A program made the position numbers and the translations under genes. The notes beneath the pieces are model-generated. The model saw nothing but the letters and a program-made list of their open reading frames with translations. It searched no databases and was not told the origin of the DNA. From contig JAEORN010000081.1 in the NCBI GenBank assembly GCA_016840825.1, positions 1 through 25,110 of the forward strand: a stretch of 25,110 nucleotides of DNA. Reading direction: 5' to 3'. This stretch comes from Candidatus Thorarchaeota archaeon (GTDB taxonomy: Archaea; Asgardarchaeota; Thorarchaeia; Thorarchaeales; Thorarchaeaceae). Positions 8,024 to 15,712 of the stretch are shown one piece after another. Every line of letters starts with the position of its first letter. Within the stretch, counting starts at the first letter, position 1.

Positions 8024-8053
8024 ATCCGTATTCATTTCGATGAATATCTGGAT
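8024..8053 (+). promoter_or_regulatory. Hairpin in the L7Ae leader
   Basis: ATCCG (8024-8028) pairs with TGGAT (8049-8053), with one G-U pair. TATTCAT (8029-8035) pairs with ATGAATA (8040-8046) around a TTCG tetraloop, leaving a two-base TC bulge on the 3' side. A known precedent is archaeal L7Ae repressing its own mRNA through a kink-turn in the leader. Here no clear tandem G-A pairs are visible, so I call only the hairpin. Confidence 0.5.
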
Positions 8054-8084
8054 ACCAATGAAGTACGAACTGAGGTAGACAGTA

Positions 8085-8456
8085 ATGCCAAAACCAAGTT
8101 TTGTAGACTGGGAAGCCACTGAAGAGCTTCAAAAGAAAGCCCTTGAGGCCCTAGAGATTGCTAAGGACACTGGCAGAATCAAGAAGGGAATCAATGAGGC
8201 AACAAAGAGTATTGAAAGAGGAATCGCTCGTCTTGTAGTAATTGCTGAGGATGTTGAGCCACCTGAGATCACAATGTACATGCCTGGTCTTTGTGATGAT
8301 AAGAAAGCTACCTACATCTATGTACCAAGCAAGAAGGACCTTGGAAATGCTGCTGGTATTGAACGTCCCACCGCAGCTGTTGCTATAGTTGTTGAAGGCA
8401 AAGCCAAGGATCTTGTTACCGACATAGTAGACAAGATTGCTGGGCTACGGAAATAA
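8085..8456 (+). CDS. rpl7ae: Large ribosomal subunit protein L7Ae (eL8), kink-turn binding
   Basis: The 123-residue protein shows the L7Ae core: GRIKKGINEATKSIERG, ARLVVIAEDVEPPEI, YVPSKKDLGNAAGIERPTA-like text and a C-terminal helix. It binds kink-turn RNA in the ribosome, in box C/D and H/ACA RNPs and in RNase P of archaea. GAGGT at 8072-8076 is eight bases before ATG 8085. It leads a three-gene cluster with eS28 and eL24, the normal archaeal order. Confidence 0.97.
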   Translation: MPKPSFVDWEATEELQKKALEALEIAKDTGRIKKGINEATKSIERGIARLVVIAEDVEPPEITMYMPGLCDDKKATYIYVPSKKDLGNAAGIERPTAAVAIVVEGKAKDLVTDIVDKIAGLRK

Positions 8457-8476
8457 CCGTTAGGTGATTGATGAAG

Positions 8477-8698
8477 ATGAGCGGTGAAGAAGAAACACCT
8501 TCAATTCCTGCCGAAGTCATTCAGCTACTGGGACGTACAGGAGTGACTGGGGAAATTACACAGGTACGAGTTAAGATCCTCGATGGTAGAGATAAAGGTC
8601 GAGTCCTCACACGCAACGTCAAAGGACCCGTTAGGATGGGAGACATCCTGATCCTACGTGAAACTGAGCGTGAGGCTCGCAAGATGAGGAGGCGCTAA
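8477..8698 (+). CDS. rps28e: Small ribosomal subunit protein eS28
   Basis: The 73-residue OB-fold protein has the diagnostic stretch [23 protein letters not shown] (quoted in part) and [22 protein letters not shown] at the C-terminus. AGGTGA (8462-8467) precedes the starts. ATG 8477 is nine bases downstream and gives the usual family N-terminus; ATG 8471 is also possible and would add two residues. It is part of the L7Ae operon, 20 bases after L7Ae. Confidence 0.96.
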   Translation: MSGEEETPSIPAEVIQLLGRTGVTGEITQVRVKILDGRDKGRVLTRNVKGPVRMGDILILRETEREARKMRRR

Positions 8699-8701
8699 TC
8701 A

Positions 8702-8902
8702 ATGGTTGGAACGCAGAAGTGCTCTTTCTGTGGAAAGGACATTGAGCCAGGAACTGGTTCTGCATTCGTTCAAACTAAGGATGGCGCTGTATTCTGGTTT
8801 TGCTCGAACAAGTGTAAGGTAAATCGCATGAAAAGGAAGATGAAGCCTAGAGAAACGAAATGGACAGCCGGCTACGAGAAAGGCGGCAAGCCAGGTCGTT
8901 GA
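8702..8902 (+). CDS. rpl24e: Large ribosomal subunit protein eL24
   Basis: The 66-residue zinc-finger protein has CSFCGKDIEPGTG and WFCSNKCKVNRMKRK, giving CX2C and CX3C ligands, then KPRETKWT. GAGGAGG at the end of eS28 serves as ribosome binding site. In archaea this gene is commonly followed by ndk and infB in the same direction. Here the operon ends at a hairpin and ndk is inverted. Confidence 0.96.
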   Translation: MVGTQKCSFCGKDIEPGTGSAFVQTKDGAVFWFCSNKCKVNRMKRKMKPRETKWTAGYEKGGKPGR

Positions 8903-8918
8903 TCTAAGAACAAATACC

Positions 8919-8939
8919 TGGTGGCACTAAGTGCCACCA
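8919..8939. terminator. Bidirectional hairpin between eL24 and ndk
   Basis: TGGTGGCAC and GTGCCACCA form a perfect nine-base-pair stem around a TAA loop. It sits between two genes that meet tail to tail, 16 bases after the eL24 stop and just before the ndk stop. T-rich sequence follows on the plus strand. Confidence 0.65.
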
Positions 8940-8949
8940 TGTGATTCTA

Positions 8950-9612
8950 TTATTGTTTTTCAACTTCTTCGATAATGAAGTCGAAGATTGTCTTTGCGAG
9001 AGCTTGTATCTGGTCAGATGAGATTCCATCAGCGTCTTTTCCAAGCAGATCTGTCAATTTCTCAAGTATCCTGTCAGAAGTATTACCCTTTGCAATAGCA
9101 TTCTTGACAGTTTCACGGATTTCCATCGTGTAATCCACATCACCTGAGATGTATCTGGCTATGTAGGCTTCAGCCTTCTCTTGAGCGTCGGGTGATTGAG
9201 AAAGACCTCCATGAGTAGTCCAAAGAGCAATTTCATTGGTTGCAGTTTCAGGAGCATCAGAGGCATGAGCGATATTGATCCCTGCCCAGATACCATATTT
9301 GCCCCGAACAGAATCTGGCTCAGCTTTCTGAACAAAGGTAGCTCCAAGGGTATCGCGAATAGTCTGGATTGCATTATCGGCCTCAAAAATGATAGTGAGT
9401 ACTGGTGCTGATGAGATGAAGTCCACTAGCCATGGAAAGAATGGCTTATCCTTATGGATATCATAGTGCATTTTTGCTAGCGATTCTGAAACCTTCATCT
9501 CCTTGAAGGCTTTGACCTTGAGACCCTGATCAAGTAATGCTTTCAAAGCAAGAGCACTAACTCTTCTTCGAACGGTTCCATCAGGTTTGATTATTACGAA
9601 TGACTGTTCCAC
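8950..9612 (-). CDS. ndk: Nucleoside diphosphate kinase with C-terminal extension
   Basis: NDK transfers the terminal phosphate of NTPs to NDPs through a phosphohistidine. The N-terminal 140-150 residues carry FVIIKPDG, a VRGKYG segment and the active-site block NIAHASDAPETATNEIALW, with the catalytic His near residue 116 (family usual: N..HGSDS...A..EI..W). The protein is about 220 residues, against the usual 135-160. The extra 70 or so residues are helical and charged, ending DFIIEEVEKQ, and I do not recognise them. GTG 9612 is chosen because GGTGA (9618-9622) is five bases upstream and the family N-terminus follows at once; TTG 9624 is the alternative. It is inverted relative to eL24 and infB. 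Confidence 0.93.
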   Translation of the reverse strand: MEQSFVIIKPDGTVRRRVSALALKALLDQGLKVKAFKEMKVSESLAKMHYDIHKDKPFFPWLVDFISSAPVLTIIFEADNAIQTIRDTLGATFVQKAEPDSVRGKYGIWAGINIAHASDAPETATNEIALWTTHGGLSQSPDAQEKAEAYIARYISGDVDYTMEIRETVKNAIAKGNTSDRILEKLTDLLGKDADGISSDQIQALAKTIFDFIIEEVEKQ

Positions 9613-9771
9613 TGTTTTCACCAATCGACTGCTATGACACTGAATATGTAGTGCCTATACAGAGGCTTGAGCCTTACATTTGTTATTTGAGGATTGTGAC
9701 AGCTCCACAAACGACAGTTTCATATGCTATCATAGGTTGCGGGGCATTAATTTCCTGTGAGGTGCTGGGTC

Positions 9772-11553
9772 TTGACACAATCATCAAAGCTTCGTTCTCC
9801 AATCGTAACAGTCCTTGGACATATCGACCATGGAAAGACATCCTTGTTAGATAGGATGAGGGGAACAGGTGTTCAAGAACGGGAAGTGGCAGGTATCACC
9901 CAGCATATCGGAGCCTCTTTTTTCCCTACTGAAACTATCAATTCAATCTGTGGAGACCTTCTCAAATCAATAAATGTCCAATTGGAGATAGATGGTCTCT
10001 TGTTCATTGATACGCCAGGACATGAAGCCTATCTGAATCTCAGAAGAAGAGGCGGAGCAATAGCAGACATCGCCATCCTTGTCATCGATATCAATGAGGG
10101 GGCACTCACTCAGACCTATGAATCACTTAAGATTCTCAGATCAGGCAAGACGCCCTTTCTCATCGCAGCGAATAAGATGGACAAGATACCGGGATGGAAA
10201 GCAAAACCTGGTATGACCTTGGCGCAAGCTATCAAAGCGCAGCCAGTATCTGTTCAGGGAGAACTTGACAGGAGAATCTACGAGATCGTTGGTTCGCTTT
10301 CAGCGAATGACATCGGCTCAGAGAGATATGACAGAGTGACGGACTTCAGGAAGAATGTAGCTATAGTCCCAACGAGTGCGAAGACAGGAGAAGGGATTCC
10401 TGAGCTCCTGATGGTACTATCAGGATTGACACAGCAGTTCATGAAAGAGAGATTGAAGGTGACCACAGGACCTGCAAAAGGTGCCGTTCTTGAGATACGA
10501 GAAGAAACTGGTCTTGGACTTACACTGGATACAATCATCTATGACGGGATTCTAAAGAAAACAGATACCATTGTCGTTGGTGGGTTGGACAAGGTCATTG
10601 TTGCAAAGATTAGGACGCTTCTGCAACCAAAGCCCCTCGATGAGATTAGGGACCCGAAAGAGAAGTTTACGCCAGTGTCAGAGGTCCACGCAGCAGCAGG
10701 CGTAAAGATTGTAGCTCCTGATATCGAGGGAGCTGTAGCTGGAGCTCCTGTGTATGCTGTTTCGGATCCAGAGAAGCTCGAAGAGATCAAGAAAAAGGTT
10801 CGAGATGAAGTAAAATCCATCAGGATTCAGACTGACAAATCCGGAATTGTTCTGAAGACCGATACCCTTGGCTCACTGGAAGCTGTATCACAGTTCCTAC
10901 AGGAACGAAAGGTCCCTATTAGAAGCGCAGATGTAGGTCCTATCGTGAAGCGAGACGTCATCGAGGCGACTGCATCTGGTGATGAAGACCCGTTGAATGC
11001 AGTGATACTGGGATTCAACGTCAAGTATGCACCAGATATCGATGAGCTTGCTGCAGAGTATGGTGTTGAGGTGTTCTTGAACGAAGTCATCTACCGTCTA
11101 TATGACGAGTATAACGCATGGATCATGGTCAAACGCGAGCAGGCGAAAGCGGAATCACTTAGTAGTATCGTTCGACCTGGTAAGATTGAGATAATCCCTC
11201 AATACATCTTCAGACACAGTAAGCCTGCTGTGGTTGGAGTACGAGTCCACGGTATCATAAAGCCCAAGATAGGATTGATGAATGCAGAAGGGAAACGTGT
11301 TGGGACAGTCATGCAGATTCAGGATAGATCTGTCAATATTGATGAAGCTACTACAGGCATGGAAGTCGCACTTTCCATTCGTGGACCCACCGTGGGTAGA
11401 CAGATAGGTGAAGATGAAACACTCTATGTGGATATACCCGACTCTCAGGTGCTAGCAATTCGTCAGAAGTTCATGGAGGATCTGACCCAGCCAGAGCTCG
11501 ACGTCTATGAGGAAATTGTCCAGATAAAACGTGGAGCAGGACGATTTGTCTAG
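9772..11553 (+). CDS. infB: Translation initiation factor IF-2 (aIF5B)
   Basis: The 593-residue GTPase has the archaeal/eukaryotic IF5B architecture without the long bacterial N-terminal region. Its G motifs are GHIDHGKTS (residues 16-24), DTPGHE, NKMD and TSAKTGEG. They are followed by beta-barrel domain II, the alpha/beta domain III and a C-terminal domain with GTVMQIQDRSVNIDEATTGMEVA-like text (quoted in part). It promotes subunit joining and initiator tRNA positioning on the ribosome. TTG 9772 is chosen because GAGGTG (9759-9764) is seven bases upstream; GTG 9757 is in frame but would itself overlap that site. The gene is divergent from ndk and followed by the SRP RNA. Confidence 0.96.
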   Translation: MTQSSKLRSPIVTVLGHIDHGKTSLLDRMRGTGVQEREVAGITQHIGASFFPTETINSICGDLLKSINVQLEIDGLLFIDTPGHEAYLNLRRRGGAIADIAILVIDINEGALTQTYESLKILRSGKTPFLIAANKMDKIPGWKAKPGMTLAQAIKAQPVSVQGELDRRIYEIVGSLSANDIGSERYDRVTDFRKNVAIVPTSAKTGEGIPELLMVLSGLTQQFMKERLKVTTGPAKGAVLEIREETGLGLTLDTIIYDGILKKTDTIVVGGLDKVIVAKIRTLLQPKPLDEIRDPKEKFTPVSEVHAAAGVKIVAPDIEGAVAGAPVYAVSDPEKLEEIKKKVRDEVKSIRIQTDKSGIVLKTDTLGSLEAVSQFLQERKVPIRSADVGPIVKRDVIEATASGDEDPLNAVILGFNVKYAPDIDELAAEYGVEVFLNEVIYRLYDEYNAWIMVKREQAKAESLSSIVRPGKIEIIPQYIFRHSKPAVVGVRVHGIIKPKIGLMNAEGKRVGTVMQIQDRSVNIDEATTGMEVALSIRGPTVGRQIGEDETLYVDIPDSQVLAIRQKFMEDLTQPELDVYEEIVQIKRGAGRFV

Positions 11554-11572
11554 AGTCTTAGGCAATTGACAA

Positions 11573-11580
11573 TGTTTTTA
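11573..11580 (+). promoter_or_regulatory. Putative TATA box of the SRP RNA gene
   Basis: TTTTTAGG ends about 24 bases before the predicted RNA start, the spacing expected for an archaeal promoter. It begins only about 20 bases after the IF-2 stop. Confidence 0.4.
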
Positions 11581-11603
11581 GGTGATTCTATAGAGAATCC
11601 AAG

Positions 11604-11919
11604 ATGCAGCGGGAAGGACGGGCCGTTTGCCGCGGCTTTAACCACATGGCAATAGTGGCGTCAGTAACACAGCGGAGGCTGAAACCCGACCCTGATGAGT
11701 TTCAGTGCGGGACGTTGACGAGGAGTCTCTGAAGTCTTGCACGGACAAAGGTGCATTCGTAGGAATGCTCTGATTGTCTTAAATTGACGAAATGGGTCAG
11801 GCCCTGGCGGGAACAGCCCTAAGGCTAGGTGTGGGAGCCTCAGAGGTAGCTGCTTTGAGAAACGCATTGTCCATGCTCCTCAGGAAAAGGACAGTCGATG
11901 CACCGTGGGCCGCTGCACC
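11604..11919 (+). ncRNA. ffs: Signal recognition particle RNA (archaeal 7S RNA)
   Basis: The 5' segment 11605-11612 (TGCAGCGG) pairs with 11910-11917 (CCGCTGCA), closing the molecule as archaeal helix 1. Helix 6 is a perfect six-pair stem at 11753-11758/11763-11768 with loop GTAG, the GNAR loop recognised by SRP19. Helix 8 follows: GGGTCAGG-CCC-TGGC-GGG-AACAGCCC (11794-11819), with the conserved CAGG opposite AACAG internal loop that binds SRP54. Nested pairings GAGGAG/CTCCTC and GGACAA/TTGTCC form helix 5. CAGTAAC in the 5' domain resembles the Alu-domain signature. The apical helix 8 loop TGGC differs from the usual GNRA type. A T-rich run (11919-11938) follows. Ends are approximate. SRP RNA guides membrane and secreted proteins during translation. 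Confidence 0.88.
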
Positions 11920-12095
11920 TTTCTTCTTCTTTGTTTTGCTTATCTCAATCAAGAAGTCCTTCAATCATTCAAAGATTCCATAAACTATATTTATGCATTT
12001 AGAGAGTTCATAGTGCTTATTATTATTGTCTAAACTATATGGTGCTTCAGAGTCATTATATAGTATCCTGAGAGAAAAAAACCAGTGATAAATCA
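11920..12095. promoter_or_regulatory. Intergenic stretch with promoter elements for the Met/His-rich surface protein
   Basis: A pyrimidine run follows the SRP RNA and probably terminates it. The ten-base sequence TAAACTATAT occurs twice (11981-11990 and 12031-12040), exactly 50 bases apart. TTATATAG near 12056-12063 lies about 35 bases before ATG 12096 and is the best TATA candidate for that gene, giving a very short leader. No gene is seen here. Confidence 0.45.
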
Positions 12096-13328
12096 ATGAA
12101 TCGAGGATTTAGCATATTTCTCATATCATTTGCTCTATTAGGTGCAGGAATTCTATTCCAACCTGTAGCTGCACATGGATCGGATGATGGAGGAATGACC
12201 GATACAGTTCCAACGATGCCAGGTATGCCGGATATGGCAGATATGGGTCATATGCCGGGACATATGATGGATGACGAAGCGATTTGGTTGACCACAGATA
12301 CCCTTACGATTATGGCAGTGAAAGAGATGCCTGCTTTTCATTTCTGGTATACTCAGGACGATAATGGCGCGATGGCACGTTTCATGGTATCCTACAGTCT
12401 AATCGCTGAATTCGAAGACATGAATGGTGATAATGCATTTCAATTCAATGAGTCAATTGATTTTGCACCACTTTCAGCATATGAATGGACAGTACAGAGT
12501 GGAAGCGTTGAAGATTCAAATGGTACGACAACTGAAATCTGGCTTAAGTACTCCAAAGGTGGATTGAGTGATGAGGATTCACATCATCACATGATGCCTG
12601 GCGGACCAGAGATGATGCATGGACCCTATATCTATGATGAAGGAGCGAATTATGAGAGATTCGAGGATGTCACAATCCAGATTTGGGCACATCTATATCT
12701 AAGTGACTACGAGGATCATATTACAGATTCAAATGGGCTCCAAACGAATTATTCCATTGCTGGAGGGACTGAGCTGAAGGTAGACATAGAAATCGGAAAT
12801 TTTCCCTTTAGCACAAACACCTCTCAAGTTTCGATACAGACCATGTTAAATGAGAATATGGCTGAAGGCTATATGGGAAACGCTGGCCATATGTTCATGA
12901 CCCATGAACGATTCCATAATTTCAATGGAACATCAATGATGAACTGGACCACTCCGTCAGGCAATGAAACACTATTTCATGGGATTGGAGATAATCACAT
13001 GCAGCAGATCGATTTTATCGACATAGAATCGAATTTGACACAGGGATTCTATAGATGGATAGACCAAGCAGTGATTACATGGCCAGGAGGTATAACTGAG
13101 GGTGTCAATGTCACCACCTCATATGTTCCCACAGGAATGGGACTAGCTGTCTTTTTCGCATATCCCAATTTCGATAATGGTTCAATAGTACATGATCCGT
13201 CAATTGGTCTACTAGAAGGAAATAGCCCAGTTCTACAGATTCCTCTCGATACAAGTCTAACAATTGGATTTTTGGCTACAATTGTCATCATATCGATAAT
13301 TGCAATAGTGACAATTAGAAAGAGGTAG
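12096..13328 (+). CDS. Met/His-rich cell-surface protein, membrane anchored
   Basis: The family of this 410-residue protein is not recognised. Residues 1-26 are a signal peptide ending PVAAHG. Residues 41-58 are a Met-rich patch (MPGMPDMADMGHMPGHMM) and 163-175 a second His/Met patch (HHHMMPGGPEMMH). Residues 108-119 (DMNGDNAFQFNE) match the EF-hand loop spacing D-x-N-x-D...E. Many NxS/T sites suggest N-glycosylation. A transmembrane helix near 383-405 precedes RKR, so the bulk is outside the cell. Clustered methionines and histidines outside the membrane often bind copper or silver; metal binding here is inference. It is convergent with a membrane-tethered winged-helix regulator. GTGATAA precedes the ATG only weakly. 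Confidence 0.85.
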   Translation: MNRGFSIFLISFALLGAGILFQPVAAHGSDDGGMTDTVPTMPGMPDMADMGHMPGHMMDDEAIWLTTDTLTIMAVKEMPAFHFWYTQDDNGAMARFMVSYSLIAEFEDMNGDNAFQFNESIDFAPLSAYEWTVQSGSVEDSNGTTTEIWLKYSKGGLSDEDSHHHMMPGGPEMMHGPYIYDEGANYERFEDVTIQIWAHLYLSDYEDHITDSNGLQTNYSIAGGTELKVDIEIGNFPFSTNTSQVSIQTMLNENMAEGYMGNAGHMFMTHERFHNFNGTSMMNWTTPSGNETLFHGIGDNHMQQIDFIDIESNLTQGFYRWIDQAVITWPGGITEGVNVTTSYVPTGMGLAVFFAYPNFDNGSIVHDPSIGLLEGNSPVLQIPLDTSLTIGFLATIVIISIIAIVTIRKR

Positions 13329-13355
13329 AGAGATCTTTCTCTACCCCTCTTTTTT
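13324..13355 (+). terminator. Hairpin terminator after the Met/His-rich protein
   Basis: GGTAGAGA (13324-13331) pairs with TCTCTACC (13338-13345) around GATCTT, followed by a T run (13350-13355). The stem begins inside the last codons of the gene. It lies between two convergent genes. Confidence 0.65.
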
Positions 13356-13368
13356 ATGTAGAGTTTCT

Positions 13369-14355
13369 TTACTCAATGAGATGGACCATGTTTTCACGTC
13401 CTTCACGGAATCTTTGAATTACACCTCTTTCTTCTAGATTTCCGAGAAGCAAGCTCACCTTTGATTCAGAGATTGGTAGACTTCGATAGAGTTCTTTCTG
13501 AGAACAAGATCCACCTTTCTCTCGAACAATATCTAGAATCTCCTCTTCCTCAGAAGTTATTCCAAGATATTCAACCCTCCTGGACTTCTTGATACGGCTG
13601 GCTATTCTTGGCCAAAAGAATGTCAGGATTGATCCTATTCCAATTCCAATTACTAAGAAGAGTAGGACAAGTAAGGGAGAGAGAGCTTCTGGTATTGATT
13701 CTACATAATCAACTTGGTATCGTATGATGTATGCACGTTCTTGACCAGGTTGAAGTATATTCGCATTCCAGACAAAGATAAGCGATTTGCCGTTTGTATA
13801 ATTACTATCTGAATTGGGAAAGATAGGTACTAATGATTCATCAGAAAGAGAAGCATACTCTGGAAGAATAGCTGTAAAGGTAAAATTCGCTATTGTGACA
13901 TGGGGACGCATATAGTAGACTAGACTACCTTCCATAGATTCACCATCAGTTGCTATTTCAAGTGGTGATTGAATATCCTCTGAAATGACCTCGATATCTA
14001 GCTTTCCCGAAAAGCCTGATTCGAGGTTTTCAGAGAGCGTGATGAGTATCATGGAGTGTCGTTCCATTCGAGATATCGTTGCTAGAACTGCATCTCCATT
14101 GAAGTTTACAGAAATTATGCGTAAATCTAGTGACTCAATCCTATAACTGATTTCACTTGTAGCAGTATCACCTTGGTTTGTAACTATGCCATGAATATAG
14201 ATAGAAGTCGATCCATTAGTGTTCATTCTTGCTGTAATTGAGAGTGGACTAATGATCAATTCCGGAGTTATTGTGCTGTCTGTTTGGGCATCGACTCCTA
14301 TTGTCGATGGGAGAGTAAGGATAATAATTAGCACAGCAAAATAGATTCTCAACAA
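13369..14355 (-). CDS. Membrane-tethered winged-helix regulator with extracellular sensor region
   Basis: The 328-residue protein has a signal-type hydrophobic N-terminus (about 1-24), a beta-rich extracellular region with NxS/T sites (25-222), one transmembrane helix (about 225-248), a basic RIKKSRR junction, and a cytoplasmic winged helix (264-328). The winged helix reads TSEEEEILDIVREKGGSCSQKELYRSL followed by SESKVSLLLGNLEERGVIQR (quoted in parts). This layout matches archaeal membrane-bound regulators of the DUF7343 type. The likely role is one-step signalling from outside the cell to DNA; the ligand is unknown. TTG 14355 has GGTGA six bases upstream. The Met/His-rich gene converges on it from the other side, so a functional pairing is possible but unproven. 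Confidence 0.85.
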   Translation of the reverse strand: MLRIYFAVLIIILTLPSTIGVDAQTDSTITPELIISPLSITARMNTNGSTSIYIHGIVTNQGDTATSEISYRIESLDLRIISVNFNGDAVLATISRMERHSMILITLSENLESGFSGKLDIEVISEDIQSPLEIATDGESMEGSLVYYMRPHVTIANFTFTAILPEYASLSDESLVPIFPNSDSNYTNGKSLIFVWNANILQPGQERAYIIRYQVDYVESIPEALSPLLVLLFLVIGIGIGSILTFFWPRIASRIKKSRRVEYLGITSEEEEILDIVREKGGSCSQKELYRSLPISESKVSLLLGNLEERGVIQRFREGRENMVHLIE

Positions 14356-14496
14356 ACTTTGTCACCGTTTCTTTCCAAATCTCCTTCTTTCTGATCTATT
14401 GTGAAGAAGACTACTAATAGAGCTAAGTTTTTCTAACTTGGATCGTGCTTAACTATAGTGTATTAGGATATATGTCTGTGGATATTGCCATTCATA

Positions 14497-15573
14497 CTAT
14501 TTCGTTGACGCAGACCGAATCATCTCGACATAATCACTCATGGGTATATCCCATTGTTTAGTATCTTGATTATATGTTGAAAGAAGATGGAGATGTCCCT
14601 TGTGAGTTCCATAGAGGATAGTCTGGATGAAGAACTCGTCTGCATACTGCTTAAGCTTGTCAATCCCTTGGAAGAAATAGTTCGTATCACTCGATGGAAT
14701 AGATAGCGTTACGAAATAGTGGTTCCTTGTTTCCATTGAGAATACAATAAAGAAAGGCAATTTGTGTAGAGCGCAGAGAATTTCTTGAGCGTGCTCACGT
14801 GATTTGAAGACGAGTCCAATAGATGAGCACTCCTTGAAAGGCATGAATGAGGGTTTGTACCCCCTGATTATACCGGTATCCTCTAAGTTCTTGATGCGTT
14901 TATGCACTTGAGGTTGTGACATATCGAGGATATCGCTCAATTCTTTCAATGTTATCTCTGCATTTTCAACCATATTCATGATGATTTGGATGTCCTTGAA
15001 GTCAAAGCTTACTACTTGCGGGAACTCTTCGAAACCTAAATCGATTCGTTCGCAATCATCCACTACTTTCCCGATCTGTGTATACCACTTTTCCCAAGTC
15101 CAATCGCTTTCAGGAAGAAAAGCTTCCACACTAGCGCCTTTTCTCTTGTAGTCCACAAGGTCGAACTCATAGCAGGCTTCGATCAGTCCCGATTCCCTCA
15201 TTTCTTGGGTCAATCGAGCGATCATATGAGAACCGGCTATGGGGAACATGGAATATACGATGACGCCATCGAATTTCCCGTAGGTTGATGCATAATGATA
15301 GAAGATAGGAATCCTATCTAGGACTTCCTTCAATTCATTCTCTTTTGCGGGTACAGAACGAAGTAATAGTACCTTCTCAGCAAGTCCAAGCTTTCGTTCA
15401 TATGTCTGTATTATGGGAGAATGAAGTATCTTCTTCTCTCGTAGACGGTTCAATCTATATCTGACGGTTCTGTCTGGGATATCTAAAATCTTACCCAAAT
15501 CACGGGTCGAGGTCTTTGCGCCTTCTGATTCCAGCTTCTTCAAGATCTGTACATCGATATCATTTAAGGGCAA
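14497..15573 (-). CDS. Double Lrp/AsnC-like transcription regulator
   Basis: The 358-residue protein contains two DNA-binding units. The first is an AsnC-type winged helix (about 4-52, NDIDVQILKKLESEG...RTVRYRLNRL), followed by a sensor-like region. The second is another such helix-turn-helix (about 191-240, DFKDIQIIMNMVENAEITL...PQVHKRIKNL), again followed by a sensor-like region. Typical Lrp proteins are about 150 residues, so this is a tandem duplication fused in one chain. The start TTG 15573 is preceded by GGAG at six bases. Upstream lie a TATA box (15634-15642) and repeated TTGCC(C)AA sites that also surround the divergent TATA box, suggesting autoregulation plus control of the plus-strand transcript. 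The effector is unknown. Confidence 0.85.
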   Translation of the reverse strand: MPLNDIDVQILKKLESEGAKTSTRDLGKILDIPDRTVRYRLNRLREKKILHSPIIQTYERKLGLAEKVLLLRSVPAKENELKEVLDRIPIFYHYASTYGKFDGVIVYSMFPIAGSHMIARLTQEMRESGLIEACYEFDLVDYKRKGASVEAFLPESDWTWEKWYTQIGKVVDDCERIDLGFEEFPQVVSFDFKDIQIIMNMVENAEITLKELSDILDMSQPQVHKRIKNLEDTGIIRGYKPSFMPFKECSSIGLVFKSREHAQEILCALHKLPFFIVFSMETRNHYFVTLSIPSSDTNYFFQGIDKLKQYADEFFIQTILYGTHKGHLHLLSTYNQDTKQWDIPMSDYVEMIRSASTK

Positions 15574-15633
15574 AGCTATCTCCAGTCTGTTCCACCTTCT
15601 TCTATCTCTACTATGCTCAAATTGGAGAAGTGG

Positions 15634-15642
15634 TATATAAAA
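15634..15642 (-). promoter_or_regulatory. TATA box of the double Lrp-like regulator
   Basis: Read on the minus strand this is TTTTATATA, about 60 bases before the TTG start. It abuts the site AAACTTGCC (15640-15648), so a bound regulator would overlap the promoter. Confidence 0.5.
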
Positions 15643-15672
15643 CTTGCCAAAAATACACTAAAAATGCTTGCG

Positions 15673-15705
15673 TTGGGCACTATATTTATATACAAACTTG
15701 CCCAA
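15673..15705 (+). promoter_or_regulatory. Palindromic operator flanking a plus-strand TATA box
   Basis: TTGGGCA (15673-15679) and its inverted partner TGCCCAA (15699-15705) are 26 bases apart and bracket TATATTTATATA (15681-15692). AAACTTGCC occurs directly repeated at 15640-15648 and 15694-15702. An inverted TTGGCAA follows at 15727-15733. The arrangement suits an Lrp-type dimer or octamer binding across the divergent promoter. Regulator assignment is inference from proximity. Confidence 0.55.
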
Positions 15706-15712
15706 AATTTCA

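Noticed and set aside
8472..8700. Search for CRISPR arrays, insertion sequences or phage genes throughout the window
   Set aside because: No regularly spaced repeats, transposase motifs or integrase-like proteins were seen; the only short direct repeats are promoter-associated (GTGTCAC, TAAACTATAT, AAACTTGCC).
11661..11983. Short reading frames on both strands inside 11661-11983
   Set aside because: They lie within the SRP RNA and its terminator tract and have no protein-like features.
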